Source: Neolentinus lepideus HHB14362 ss-1 (lineage: Eukaryota > Basidiomycota > Agaricomycetes > Gloeophyllales > Gloeophyllaceae). From it: 27,711 bases of DNA. Shown piece after piece: positions 10,835-22,057 of the stretch. Positions within the stretch are counted from its first letter, which is position 1; each line of letters starts with the position of its first letter. The notes beneath the pieces were generated by a model. That model saw nothing but the letters and a program-made list of their open reading frames with translations. It ran no database searches and had not been told where the DNA came from. The translations under genes were made by a program, and so were the position numbers. The stretch lies in assembly GCA_001632425.1 (NCBI GenBank), contig KV425669.1:1-27711 (forward strand), read 5' to 3'.

Positions 10835-11905
10835 TCAGTCGGTAAGACCTGGAAGAAGATTCAATTAGTCCTGTGAATGGTGAAACAGCGTGGAGTGAAC
10901 CAAAAGGATCCTGTGCGCCCATCACAGAGTAAGACGAGGGAATAGAACACTCACCGATAACTCCACAAGCGGCGCGTCCGCCAGCGTTACCGGTCTTGAG
11001 GGATTCCTCGTTATCACCACGACCAAGGTCATCCGTGCCCTGTATGAAGAGTGTATGAGGGTAAGTCACTGCTTGACAAGACGGCATTCACTGCATACAG
11101 CATGTATAACAACAGCGCGTCCGACGACGCTCAGCGGCCCACTGAGCGAGATGAGGCTGTCCTTGATCTCAATCGAGGCGACGCCGTTCCGGTCGCTCTG
11201 GATGTTCCCGAGGTCACCTACGTGGCGCTTAGTCTTGGGATCCGTGGGCGCACCGTGCGTCACGCCGAACGGGTTGAAGTGCGGGCCTGCCGCCATGCAC
11301 GAAGATACATCGCCGAACTGACTAGACAGGTAACAAATAAATGAGCGAAGAACAGAGAAAGTAAAGCGAAAGGTGTGGCGCACTGGATGTGGAATCCGTG
11401 CTTGGCGACAGGGTCCAAGCCTTTGATCTCACCCTTTATGGCAACGGCGCCGGTCTTGGCGGATTGGGTGAAAGTAATTGTGCCCGTCACTTGTGAGTCA
11501 CCAGAGACGGTAGCGACTGCCTGGAGGAATCAGATGAATTAGTCCAGTCGAGTCAGACGACCTGATAAGATGAAGACAGAAGGATATCAGGTAGCCAGAA
11601 TAGGACGGCTTGGAAACTCCAGAGCATCCAGTCAAGACTGCTGTACCCGACGGCGGAAGCAGATCTCAGGTCATTTTCCGCCCAGACGCTTGGAAACCCC
11701 GCATAGCCCGGGCGTAAGAGGTTATGGCGGCCCACGTCGGCCCTCTGACCAGAGCCAATTACGAAGTTGACAGACGTACCTTAGTTATGATCGGGAGTGT
11801 CTCAGGTTTCAGGAATACCTGCCAGAATAAGAGGAAAGCAGCAAAGGCTGCAACGGCGGTAATGATAAGTGGCCTCTTCGACTGGGGCCCGTACGGAGAC
11901 TCCAT
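10835..11905 (-). CDS. Membrane-anchored Cu/Zn superoxide dismutase
   Basis: Five exons on the minus strand: 11905-11780, 11520-11384, 11321-11099, 11039-10955 and 10848-10835, giving 194 aa. The enzyme converts superoxide to oxygen and hydrogen peroxide. The family motifs [26 protein letters not shown] and [13 protein letters not shown] are all present. Expected copper ligands are His86, His88, His102 and His161; zinc ligands are His102, His110, His121 and Asp124; the disulfide is Cys96-Cys187; the active-site arginine is Arg184. All are kept, so it should be active. Unlike the ordinary ~154-residue cytosolic enzyme, it begins with about 42 extra residues holding one hydrophobic span (about 12-31, [16 protein letters not shown]) after a short basic stretch. 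This suggests a signal anchor, with the catalytic domain in the secretory lumen or outside the cell. The start is the ATG at 11905; the frame is open upstream but lacks an ATG. Confidence 0.9.
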
Positions 11906-12279
11906 CTTCGTTTCGGAAGTCGTTTTGGCTCGGGAGGCAGAGAGAAAGGACAATTATTTGCGCTACTTGATATTTAGGTGAGTAGGAGTAGTCTGCCGCT
12001 GCCACTAGCCATCGACCAACCTTGAGCTACCCCGCGGTTGTTGTTCTTCCAGACACTGGTTCAGTAAGAGAGCAAGCTTCGCGGTGACAATACAGCCACT
12101 GACGATTGCACCATTCACGAAGCAGATTTCAATTTGCGGCCGCACTTAGCGAAGAGTGCCGGCGGTAGCGCGCGGGATCGGCGTCGGAGCGTGGGATGCG
12201 TCGATGAACACCGGTTTCCGGTCCGTGCCTGAGCAAATGAATCCCGAAGTTCAAGAACGTTGCAGTTCAATGAAGTGGC

Positions 12280-12525
12280 TCCAAGATGGAGGTGTACGGC
12301 GAGGACTTTCATCGTTACGTCCTCGAGTTATTGGGGTTCCAAAACAATTTCCGGAGTCCCCATGGTGGCTACGCGAACTGTCATATTTTTGGTGCGCGTT
12401 GCACGCAGTCGCTGCATTTCACGTACCATTACGTGTGTTTCCGGTCAGGGGCGACGAATGTATTCTGAATCAACTTTTTCTCAGTGCAGCTGTTGGCGAT
12501 AATCAAGGAAGCCACATATAGACAT
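12280..12525 (+). pseudogene. Possible degraded relative of the coiled-coil (element) gene
   Basis: One frame reads ...GARCTQSLHFTYHYVCFRSGATN and then stops. The next frame continues with ILNQLFLS. The intact gene at 1363-4367 has GVLCSPFVCSTLAYHYTCFKSG followed by SDILLNELLD. The shared YHYxCFxSG plus the following [IL]LN[EQ]L[LF] across one frameshift suggest a decayed copy of the same domain. No other exons of the family could be found nearby. The match is short and made by eye, so it is tentative. Confidence 0.4.
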
Positions 12526-13492
12526 GGAAACAGTCCATAGTTAGTGCTTAATCATTGACATAACTGTCCGCGATAATGATAACTCGAACACGTGATGCAC
12601 AGTAATACTTGTCAGGAGACAGACAAATGAGGCAAACTACTTGCCAGCTCTTTCCACGCTGACGGTCGAAAGCGGACGGATAGTCACATCTAGGAAAGTC
12701 ATAGAAGGTCGCAACGCATTGCCAGCAGCCTCATGTTGGTTCGTGTTGACTTTGGAAATCGAGAGGCGCAACCGGAGACGAATAGGCGCTTGGACTGGTC
12801 AGATACTCGAAGACATCGACGTACGAAGTTCGGATTGAGGCGTATCATGGATTACGTGCCTGTTGACTCGATATTAATGCGGAGCAGTTGCGGAAGAGGT
12901 TCGGATGAGCTAGTGCACGAACGCTCTGGTGCGCCACTCCTGTGAGCTGAGCCGGCAACGATGAGGGTCCCTAGTTCATCACAGCCCAGACAAAGCAAAA
13001 GTGACACGGGCAGTGTGGCATGTGGACACGGGAGTGTGTGAGCCGCGTAGACGCGCGTAGAATCGTTAAGTACCACTCCGAACATTCAGGAGATGGAACG
13101 CTAGCGTGCGCCGGCGGCCGTATGAGTCAGGATTGCCTGGCTGCGACTGAGGTAAGCGAGTCGTCTTGCCATTATATATCCTACGAGTATTGAGAAAAGG
13201 ACAGATTCCATGCACAGGTCTTACATTTTTCCGAGTCACTGAGAGCCGTGGGAAATGATAGCCGAGATGGATTTTGAATTGATCTACCCCGCACTGCAGC
13301 AAATAACTCATACAGGGACGTGAATAAGTCCTTCACCAATTGGGTAGACAAGACCGTGGAAACGTAGTGAAGAGACCGCAGTCCCTTTTGCCTGCGCCGC
13401 ACTGCTGGCGTATATCGATTGCGTAATTCAGATTGGCAAAGCGGACTGGAAGTCCGGGGCCCGCCTTCATATACGCGCCCCCTTCACTGGAT

Positions 13493-13552
13493 TTCCATCC
13501 TCTTCTTTTACTTACTCTCTCTACTTTCCTCCGCTCAGGCGGCAGCAAACCC
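13493..13552 (+). promoter_or_regulatory. Pyrimidine-rich leader upstream of the ABC exporter
   Basis: About 60 bases of almost unbroken C/T (tcctcttcttttacttactc and onward) lie just before the start codon at 13581. CT-rich blocks of this kind commonly mark transcription starts in filamentous fungi that lack a TATA box. No TATA is evident at a useful distance. Confidence 0.4.
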
Positions 13553-13580
13553 CTAGACGAGCTCGGCATATCCATTGCAT

Positions 13581-16500
13581 ATGCCAGCAATGTCGGCCTC
13601 TACTGAGAGCGTCAATGAGAAGGTCGCCCCCCAGCCCCAGCAGAAGAGCAAGGGCGGCCTTTTCTCCAGGAAAAAGCAGCCGAAAGGCGAGCTTAAGGAG
13701 GTTGAAGTCGTGAAGAAGCAGACAAGCGAGGGTGCGATCGTTCTCAACGATGGGAGGCCAAAGGTTGAGGACGTGCAACCTGTATCATTCGCAGCACTCT
13801 TCAGGCGAGTAATCCTCATCGAGACTAGCAGCGTGTATTTACTATCAAAGCAGGTTCTCTACCAAGACAGAGAAATTTCTGGACTGCATTGGTCTCATTG
13901 CGGCAGCAGGGGCTGGTGCTGCTCAGCCTCTCATGAGTTTGCTTTTTGGTCGGTTGACAGAAGACTTCGTCACGTTTGGACATGTCTCAGCGCTGGCGGA
14001 CGCGGGTAACGCAGCAGCGCAAGCTGAATTACCTGGTGCTGCAGCGAGCTTCCGCCACGCTGCGGCCAATAATGCCCTCTACCTTGTATTCATCGGCATT
14101 GGTATATTCGTCTGTACGTACACCTACATGTTAACTTGGGTATGGACTGCCGAGGTCAACGCCAAGCGGGTGCGAGAGAGATATCTTCAGGCCGTTCTGA
14201 GGCAAGATATCGCGTACTTCGACAACGTTGGTGCCGGAGAAGTGGCGACCCGTATCCAGACCGATACTCGTAAGTGGCCGCTGAATTAGATACCGTCAGC
14301 ATGACCTAACTGTTTCCGTGCAGACTTGGTCCAGCAAGGTATCTCAGAAAAGGTCGCCCTCGTCGTCAACTTTTTCGCGTCCTTCATCACTGGTTTTGTC
14401 CTTGCATATGTGCGGTCATGGCGTCTCGCTCTTGCGTTATCATCCATCCTGCCATGTATCGCTGTCACTGGAGCTGTCATGAACAAGTTCATCTCTAGAT
14501 ACATGCAGTAAGTAGGCGCGTGGCACCATTTCGAAGGTCATTACTCACAAACATGATTCTTAGACTCTCCCTGAAATATGTAGCCGAGGGTGGTACTCTC
14601 GCCGAAGAGGTTATCTCCACTATCCGTACGGCGCAGGCTTTCAGCACGCAGAAGGTTCTCTCCAACCTGTATGATAAGTTCATATTGGATTCTCGGAAAG
14701 TCGACCTCAAGGCTGCGACGTGGCACGGTGGAGGCCTTGCTATTTTCTTCTTCGTAATTTATTCAGCTTATGCACTTGGTGAGGTCACTTTAGATCTCGA
14801 GCCATTAGTGAGGCGGACTGACAACACTCCCTGTAGCTTTCGACTTCGGTACTACTCTTATTAATGAGGGTCACGCATCCGCTGGTACCGTTGTCAACGT
14901 CATCTTCGCTATTTTGATCGGTTCCTTCTCCCTTGCTCTGCTTGCTCCGGAGATGCAGGCTATCACCCACGGTCGTGGTGCGGCTGCTAAACTCTACGCT
15001 ACCATTGACCGCGTCCCTGCAATCGACTCCGCGAACCCCTCCGGGCGGAAGCCTGATAATGTTACTGGTCACATCACCTTTGAGCACGTCAAGTTCAGCT
15101 ATCCTTCGCGTCCGGACGTGCCCATTGTCAAAGACCTCACGATCGAATTCCCTGCCGGAAAGACTTGTGCGCTTGTAGGTGCCTCTGGATCTGGCAAGTC
15201 GACGGTTGTTAGCATGATCGAGCGATTCTACGACCCTCTCGATGGTGTTGTTAGATTAGATGGCACCGACCTCAAGGAGCTTAACCTTAAGTGGTTGCGC
15301 GGCCAGATCGGTCTCGTTAGTCAGGAGCCGACCTTGTTCGCCACGACTATCAAGGGCAACGTTGCGCACGGTCTCATCAACACTCCCTACGAGCATGCGT
15401 CAGAGGAGGAGAAGATGAAGCTGATTACGGAGGCGTGTATCAAGGCGAACGCGCATGGATTCATTACCAAGATGCCGGATGGGTACGACACCATGGTTGG
15501 TGAGCGTGGTTTCTTGATGTCCGGTGGTCAGAAGCAACGTATCGCCATCGCGCGCGCTATCGTCAGCGACCCCAAGATCTTGTTGCTTGACGAGGCTACC
15601 TCCGCATTGGACACTCAGAGCGAGGGTATCGTGCAGGATGCATTGGACAAGGCTGCACAGGGACGGACGACCATCACGATTGCTCACCGACTCTCGACCA
15701 TCAAGAACGCTGGTCGCATCTTTGTCATGGGCGAGGGTCTTGTTCTCGAGCAGGGTACGCACGAAGAGCTTCTGCGCGACGAGAATGGCCCGTACTCGCG
15801 GTTGGTCGCTGCTCAGAAACTGCGTGAGGCCAAGGAAGAGGAGGCCAAGATCGGCGATGTTGAGACTGATACTGACTCCACGGACGTTGGTACTCAACAG
15901 GAGCAGCCCGAGGACATCGAGAAGGCGGCGGAAGCGGAGGTGCCTCTTGGTCGCAGCAACACGAACCACAGTCTGGCGAGCGAGATCATCAAGAAGAAGG
16001 AGGCCCAGAGGGAGGCTGCGCTTGCGCGGACGAAAAAGGGTGGCGACCAGGACTTCTCGCTGGTTTACTTGTTCGGGCGCATGGCTACGATCAACCGAGA
16101 GGGTTGGTGGCGCTACGGTGTTGGCGCTGTCTTTGCTATCATGACCGGTTGTGTCTACCCTGCCTTCGGTGTTGTTTTCGCTAAGGGCATCAATGCGTTC
16201 TCCCAGACGAATCCCCATGATCGTCGCACCCAGGGTGATGACTCTGCGCTATAGTGAGTTTTTGTCTGTCTGCTTATTTATTTTTACTCGGTTCCAACGT
16301 GCAATTATCAGTTTCTTCATCATTGCCCTTTGCTCGACGCTCTCCATCGGCATGCAGAACTACCTGTTCGCCTCGGCTGCTGCCACTCTCACTGCGAAAC
16401 TTCGGATGGTCGGTTTCAAGGCGATCTTGCGTCAGGACATCGAGTACTTCGATAAGGAAGAGAACAGCGTGAGTTACATCTGCTGTAGTGATGCTATTAT

Positions 16501-18362
16501 ATTCCGACATTTTGTCCAATAGACTGGTAGTCTTACCTCTGGCCTAAGTGACAACCCGCAGAAGGTCAACGGTCTGGCTGGTATCACTCTTGGAGCCATC
16601 ATGCAGAGTATTTCTACCTTGGTCTCCGGCATGATTCTTGGTCTTATTTTCGGTTGGAAGTTGGCCCTTGTGGGCATCGCTTGCACACCTGCCTTGGTAT
16701 CCGCCGGGTACATCCGTCTGGTGAGTAGTTAATCCCAAACTCTGATAAAGGCACCTCTCATTATGCTTGCGTAGCGTGTTGTTGTGTTGAAGGACCAGAA
16801 GAACAAGAAGGCCCACGAGGGATCCGCACAGCTTGCCTGTGAAGCTGCGGGTTCTATTCGTACCGTTGCCTCGCTTACTCGTGAGGAAGACTGCCTGCAA
16901 ATATACAGTGAGAGTCTGGAAGATCCTCTGCGCAAGTCCAACCGCACTGCGCTTTACAGTAATGCCCTCTACTCTATGTCGCAGGCCATGGTGTTCTTTG
17001 TTATTGCCCTCGTGTTCTGGTATGGTTCTCGTCTCGTGTCTACCCGAGAATACTCGGTCTTCAAGTTCTTTGTCTGTCTCATGGTATGGAAAATAGTCCG
17101 GCTATGTTTTGCGCTATGCTAATACCTTTTGTAGAGTACGACCTTCGGCGCCATGCAGGCCGGCAATGTCTTCTCATTTGTGCCCGATATCTCGTCTGCG
17201 AAGGGTGCTGGATCCGACCTGATCAGGTTATTCGATTCCATGCCCGAAATAGATGCCGAATCTAAAGAGGGCGATATTTTGGATCATGTCGATGGTCGCA
17301 TTGAGTTCCAGGGCATCCACTTCCGATACCCTACTCGCCCGGGCGTCCGTGTCCTTCGTGATCTGAATCTCACCATCATGCCCGGATCATATGTTGCGCT
17401 GGTCGGTGCTAGTGGTTCTGGGAAGAGTACTACGTAAGTCCGATCTGGATCACTTAACGCGAATTATTGTTGATATTTGGTATTTTAGCATCCAACTCGT
17501 CGAGCGGTTCTACGATCCGTTGGCTGGCAAGGTTTTGGTAGGCCACATACCCTAAATAACTGAACTCGGGCGATGCTGATGCATAGTTGTAGATTGACGG
17601 CCATAATATTGCCGATCTCAACGTTCAGGAGTACCGCAAGCACATGGCGTTGGTCTCGCAGGAGCCAGTACGTAGTGTTTGCTGCTCGAATCTAGGCATG
17701 GTTCCTGATTACTTTATAGACTCTTTACGCAGGTACTGTTCGCTTCAACATCCTTCTTGGTGCCACCAAGCCTGCATCGGAAGTCACGCAAGAGGAGATT
17801 GAGACTGCTTGCCGTTCGGCGAACATTCTCGAGTTCATCCAGTCATTACCAAAGTAGGCCTTCAGCCTTGTTTGAGTGAGTTACGGTCACTTATGGTTGA
17901 TTACAGCGGCTTCGACACAGAAGTTGGTGGTAAGGGCTCGCAACTTTCCGGTGGTCAAAAGCAACGCATCGCCATCGCACGAGCTCTGCTTCGTAACCCA
18001 AAGGTCCTGCTTCTGGATGAGGTAAAGGATTAATACAGTTGTTTGTGCATTGTCATTTACCATCCTTATCTAGGCTACTTCCGCTCTGGACTCTAATTCA
18101 GAGAAGGTCGTGCAGCAAGCCCTTGATCAAGCAGCTAAGGGTCGGACGACGATTGCAATCGCCCACCGACTGTCTACGATCCAGAATGCTGACTGCATGT
18201 AAGTTAATCTATGGCATAGCCATGACGCACCTGTCTCACGTTACCTTCAGATACTTTATTAAAGACGGACGAGTGGCGGAGGCTGGTACCCACGACGAGT
18301 TGCTCTCGATGAAGGGCGCGTACTACGAATACGTGCAATTACAAGCACTGAGCAAGAAGTGA
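13581..18362 (+). CDS. ABCB/MDR-type full ABC exporter
   Basis: Fifteen exons: 13581-13804, 13854-14269, 14324-14507, 14564-14778, 14837-16253, 16312-16468, 16523-16720, 16775-17083, 17135-17433, 17489-17537, 17593-17667, 17720-17853, 17907-18021, 18074-18198 and 18251-18362. All phases agree, giving 1342 aa, the usual length. The layout is TMD1-NBD1-TMD2-NBD2, as in P-glycoprotein and fungal Pmd1/Ste6-like pumps, which use ATP to export hydrophobic compounds or lipopeptides at the plasma membrane. NBD1 has Walker [10 protein letters not shown] (about residue 461), signature MSGGQ (about 574) and [15 protein letters not shown]2 has GASGSGKST (about 1131), LSGGQ (about 1239) and [13 protein letters not shown] charged linker (about residues 690-780) joins the halves. 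The first intron is GC-AG. A second ATG at 13590 (MSAS) is an equally possible start. The substrate (drug or mating pheromone) cannot be told from sequence. Confidence 0.93.
13805..13853 (+). other. GC-AG intron in the ABC exporter gene
   Basis: The exon ends ..TTCAG and the intron begins GCGAGT and ends AAAGCAG. Joining AG with the next G gives Arg and keeps the frame ([15 protein letters not shown]). No GT donor nearby gives a workable phase and intron length. GC-AG introns are a known minor class. Confidence 0.8.
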
Positions 18363-18736
18363 GAACTTGTATCCGACGAACTCTGCCACTGGACTTTAGA
18401 TGCCTGCGCCACCACTGTATCACGACCCATACCACTGATTTTTTATATTAGTAACTACCAGTATATCGCTTTCGTTTTCGTTACTTTGCATTAGAGGAAT
18501 AGCCATAGTTTCACTGTCGTAATTTTGCAATCCAATCGATGCATGCATGGAACATGAGGCAATGGACCGAGATGGACATGTTTAGTTTTGTGGGATGGTT
18601 GCCTCGCAGCACGGCGCACGCAATCGTGAATCTCGCCTGGGCACGCGGCTGACGCAATGGGCTCCGCCTGAAAAGCGCGCACGCCAACGAACTGCTGACA
18701 TCGTCGCGTCTCCGCATTCAATCCTCTTCTTTCGAA
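18363..18736. other. Intergenic: exporter 3' end and VAP gene promoter
   Basis: These 374 bases lie between two genes on the same strand. An A/T-rich stretch near 18440-18455 probably belongs to the exporter's 3' UTR. A CT-rich segment just before 18737 is the likely leader of the next gene. No gene or clear regulatory site was seen. Confidence 0.5.
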
Positions 18737-20024
18737 ATGTCTGTCTCCCTCAATCCAGGGAATACTCTTGGGTTCAACAGTACGTAGCGACTCTGGGAGG
18801 ACTAGACTGCAGGGCTGGAAGCGCTGAACTGCGGGAATAGGACCCTTGACGGAACCACGGAAGCAGACACTTTCTATCTCAAATCACAATGCTCAGCCTG
18901 TCGCATTTAAGGTCAAGACGACAGCGCCTAAGGTATTCACACATTCTTGGAACATTGGGGAACGGGTGACAGACGATGGTGTTCTCTAGCTGTATTGCGT
19001 ACGACCTAATTCAGGGAGGATAGAGCCGGGTGAGAGTGTCGACGTCTCAGGTGAGGGCGGATCCTTCTTAGACAAGGGTCATTTCTAAGGGCTATTCAGT
19101 AATGCTGCAAGCGATGAAGGAGGAGCCTCCGCTATCTACGAAATGCAAAGACAAGTTCTTGATCCAGAGCACCATTATCACCCCGGACAAGGAGACTATG
19201 GCCCTCCATGATATTGTGCGCCACATTCCTTGACAGTTGGCGGCCAAATCCTGATGTATGCGCATCCAGTGGAATAGCACCAGTGACAATGAAGCATCGA
19301 AAATTCACCAGCACAAGATTCGAGTCGCCTACCTACCGCCGGAAGGTCAGACTGTTGAAGAGGAGGACGAGGGTCATGTGGGCATGAGCTCAATGATTAG
19401 TATGCCAGATACAGTGAGTAAACGCACGTCTGTCAAAATTCATCTTGTTTATGTGTCGTGCAGCGATTCGAGAGTGTGCGTCAGCATCCAGCTTCGAATG
19501 GACACGCTATCGAGTCCGCCGCGGAATTCTCAGAAGCACCTCTGGACCGTCCTCGAACCCCACCAGTGCCAGTATCTGTGTTTGTCCCCGAACCTGAGCC
19601 TCAATCACAAGAGGAAGTCCAGCAGCCCGAGCCTCCACGTGAGCCAACACCAACACCCCCAACACCCATGCAGACGCAGCCCGTCCTCGTCTCGACTGCC
19701 GACCAAAACCCCGAACTGCTCGCGAAGTACAACGAGGCGCAGGCCGAGATCCAGCGGTTACGGGCGCTGCTCGCAGCAATGCCGGAGCCCAGCTCTCTGC
19801 CCACCACGACCTCGAGCAATGGTGACTCGACACTCCCTACGGAGCTGCGGAAGCGCCACCGGGCCTTGTCCGACGCGACGAGCACGATGGCAGGGTCGCT
19901 CGGCCCCGAGACGGAGGTCGGCACGCTCATCGACGAGAGCGTGCCCCCGCCAGAGGGCGTACCATTACAGGTCGTTGTCATCATCGCCCTTGGAGTGTTC
20001 ATCACAACGTATCTATTCTTCTGA
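18737..20024 (+). CDS. VAP/Scs2-type protein (MSP domain, ER tail anchor)
   Basis: Six exons: 18737-18779, 18841-18932, 18990-19050, 19100-19215, 19270-19413 and 19464-20024, giving 338 aa. VAP proteins sit in the ER membrane and bind FFAT-motif proteins to build membrane-contact sites and regulate lipid exchange. Residues 1 to about 125 are the MSP domain, with the diagnostic KTTAPKLYCVRPNSG (about 40-54) and KDKFLIQS. A Pro/Glu-rich linker follows (about 180-240). Next comes a short coiled coil (ELLAKYNEAQAEIQRLRALL, where VAP family members dimerise), then a C-terminal hydrophobic tail (VVVIIALGVFITTYLFF) ending at the last residue, as in tail-anchored proteins. The start is at 18737 because the family begins with this MSVSLNP-type sequence. 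It lies tandem to and 374 bases after the exporter. Confidence 0.9.
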
Positions 20025-20330
20025 TCATGAGCGGCTGGAGTTTTGCTTGGTGCGGCGGCGACACGGACATGAATCGAGCGTGCCAGTGTCGGCCATAGTT
20101 TCTCTGTAGTTGCACGGCAGTTGCGTAATGCTATTAGTATCCCTTTTTACTCCCTGGTGCCGTGCATTGTTTATGCGGTCTTTCCACATTACGATTCCTG
20201 TACATGTGTAGTATTCATTCCTTTCCACATCTCATCCCGTCCGCGTAAGCTCACTTTTCATTTAGATGAGTGACTTTTTCCGTTTTACACCAGTTTTGTA
20301 ACATCTTCAGTTCGCGGTTTCTGCCTTCTC

Positions 20331-20364
20331 ACCTGGTTACCCTTTTTACCTGGTTACCCTTTTT
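20331..20364 (+). repeat. 17-base perfect tandem duplication
   Basis: The unit acctggttacccttttt occurs twice head to tail (20331-20347, 20348-20364), about 310 bases after the VAP stop codon. It is probably slippage; it could vary between strains. Confidence 0.9.
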
Positions 20365-21979
20365 GAATTGCTCTCGTTGATTGTCTAGCATATACTCGAG
20401 GTCTGGTGAAATATATTTATTGCGCATGCGTAGATAATGTACCGTACTGATGACTCCAGAAGATATGCTTCGAGCGCCAAGGGCGGGGTACTCGTGGACA
20501 CGTCTCCCGTGTCCGAAAATGTCAGATCAGCTTGACCTTTTGAATAAAATTTGAACAGCGAACGACGCATGCTGCTGCTATCGCACTGACAGTATCCCGT
20601 GATATTCTTGAATCCGTACGCTGCATAATTGTCAAGGATTTTCGTGAATAAGTTGCGCGCATCGAAGACTAGGACAGTGGAGTCCGGGATTGGCTTAGGC
20701 GAAAGCTTTCACATGCTGAGCGCTGATTCAGTACAGTACGTATCATAGAGATGTTTAATCTCATCCCAGTTGAATGGGTTTCGCAGCTGTCACGGCACCA
20801 GCTAAGGACTGCAAGCAATATTGTGGTGAAGCAAGCCATCAGTAAGCATGCCATGGTGATATTATCTATACAGTCTCATATCGAGCGGTGGACGTGAGCG
20901 AGGCCTTGCGATCGAGGGTTCGAAGGTCTTCAAAGTCAGCACATCCAGGCGGGCCAGATCTGGGAGAGAGGAAGTTAGAGTCAAGTTAAAGGTCGCATCC
21001 CTATAAACGCTTGAGAGATAACACACCCACATCGGCAGTCGGAGGTATGTAAAAGTTCTCCATGTTGCTGAAGAAGGTTTTGAGTGAGTAACTTAGTAGA
21101 CTCGCCGAGGGAATTTGATTCGTTGATGAGCTGCTTCTTCTCTAGAAATATGACTTGTAAGATGATGCCATTCACGCAGTAGTTTCAGGAAGAATTGAAT
21201 ATGTACGTGTGACGACGATAAGAGCAACTCGGACGACTGGTAGTAAGGAATCCAGTATTACTTGCGAGAACACATTCTACTAACGGCTCTGGCAAGGTTA
21301 GGGTTCCTATTCAAGTAGCAGGTGGCGCGATTTCCGAGTTTCGTTTCACCCATCATGGATAGGTGCACTAGATTTTCTGTCCTGTAGTATTTAAATAAGC
21401 TTCTGATATATCTCTGGATATATAGCGAAGACGTGGCCATGTTGCTCGGGGATACTCAACCGGCACAAACTAGTACTACCAAAACTCATAAGTATTCTCC
21501 CGAAGCCGTGGCCCGTCGGTAAGCACAACCCACTTAAATATTCATCACATTAGGAATTCGATGTGGCCATGGTAGTGCAACCCAGAGGTATACATTGAAG
21601 AGAGGTCGATATTGTATCCCTGCCATAAAATTGGTGGATGCTTCGGCGACAGTCAGATTTTTCGCTTCTCGCCATCGGTTCGGTATCGAACTAGAACTAA
21701 TTCAGTGGAATATCCGTGATGTAGTGCGTGTACCTACCCATTTTGGATACGATTAGCTGATAAGAAGTTCTGTTTGTCATCGGATATGAAGCAAACGCAA
21801 CCCCGAGCCATGGCCGAGGCCACATACCGAGGGCAAAATACAGAATTGGACCACTGCTCGCGGACGTTATAGGCATTATACACTCAGACACTAAAGGAAC
21901 TCACCCAAATAATGGTGCAAGGTTACTTTGCTACCAAAGCCGATGCCCGAGGAACTTGCCAAAGAGGACAACTCACGGG

Positions 21980-21986
21980 TATATAA
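21980..21986 (+). promoter_or_regulatory. TATA box of the NmrA-like gene
   Basis: TATATAA lies 72 bases before the ATG at 22058, a normal distance for a fungal TATA promoter. Genes with a clear TATA are often the regulated ones, which would suit a stress- or nutrient-responsive protein. Confidence 0.6.
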
Positions 21987-22057
21987 CCAGAGGGCAATGC
22001 ATCTACAAATATCATCAACAGCAGTTGCACAACCTTCCCCCAGACAACCTATACACA

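Larger units (their letters stand above)
11906..13580. other. Gene-poor stretch between divergent dismutase and exporter genes
   Basis: These 1675 bases contain the two divergent promoters and no intact gene. The dismutase side is pyrimidine-rich when read on its own strand (about 11910-11950). A possible decayed gene fragment lies at about 12280-12525. The segment 12530-13450 shows only short frames without coding character. A CT-rich leader precedes the exporter. The stretch is unusually long for this window and may hold degraded mobile-element sequence. Confidence 0.5.
20025..22057. other. 2 kb gene-poor stretch
   Basis: No frame with coding character is visible on either strand; the longest frames are about 65 codons. 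It contains the 3' region of the VAP gene, a 17-base tandem duplication at 20331-20364, a small perfect hairpin at 20496-20514 (ggacacg / cgtgtcc), and the upstream region of the NmrA-like gene with a TATA box. Degraded repeat sequence is possible but not recognised. Confidence 0.55.

Noticed and set aside
11051..11344. Plus-strand frames of about 90-97 codons over the dismutase
   Set aside because: Antisense shadow of conserved exon 3 of the dismutase; no ATG context or independent support.
12156..12521. 121-codon frame as an intact gene
   Set aside because: No coding-like composition over most of its length. The only recognisable part lies partly in another frame, which fits a decayed fragment rather than a gene.
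15400..16218. 272-codon open frame on the minus strand
   Set aside because: It lies wholly antisense to a highly conserved exon of the ABC exporter, and its Leu/Arg-rich translation is a shadow of that codon usage.
19258..20109. 283-codon plus-strand frame overlapping the VAP gene
   Set aside because: It runs in a different frame through the Pro/Glu-rich linker exon of the VAP gene; its Ser/Arg/Pro-rich translation is a frame shadow.
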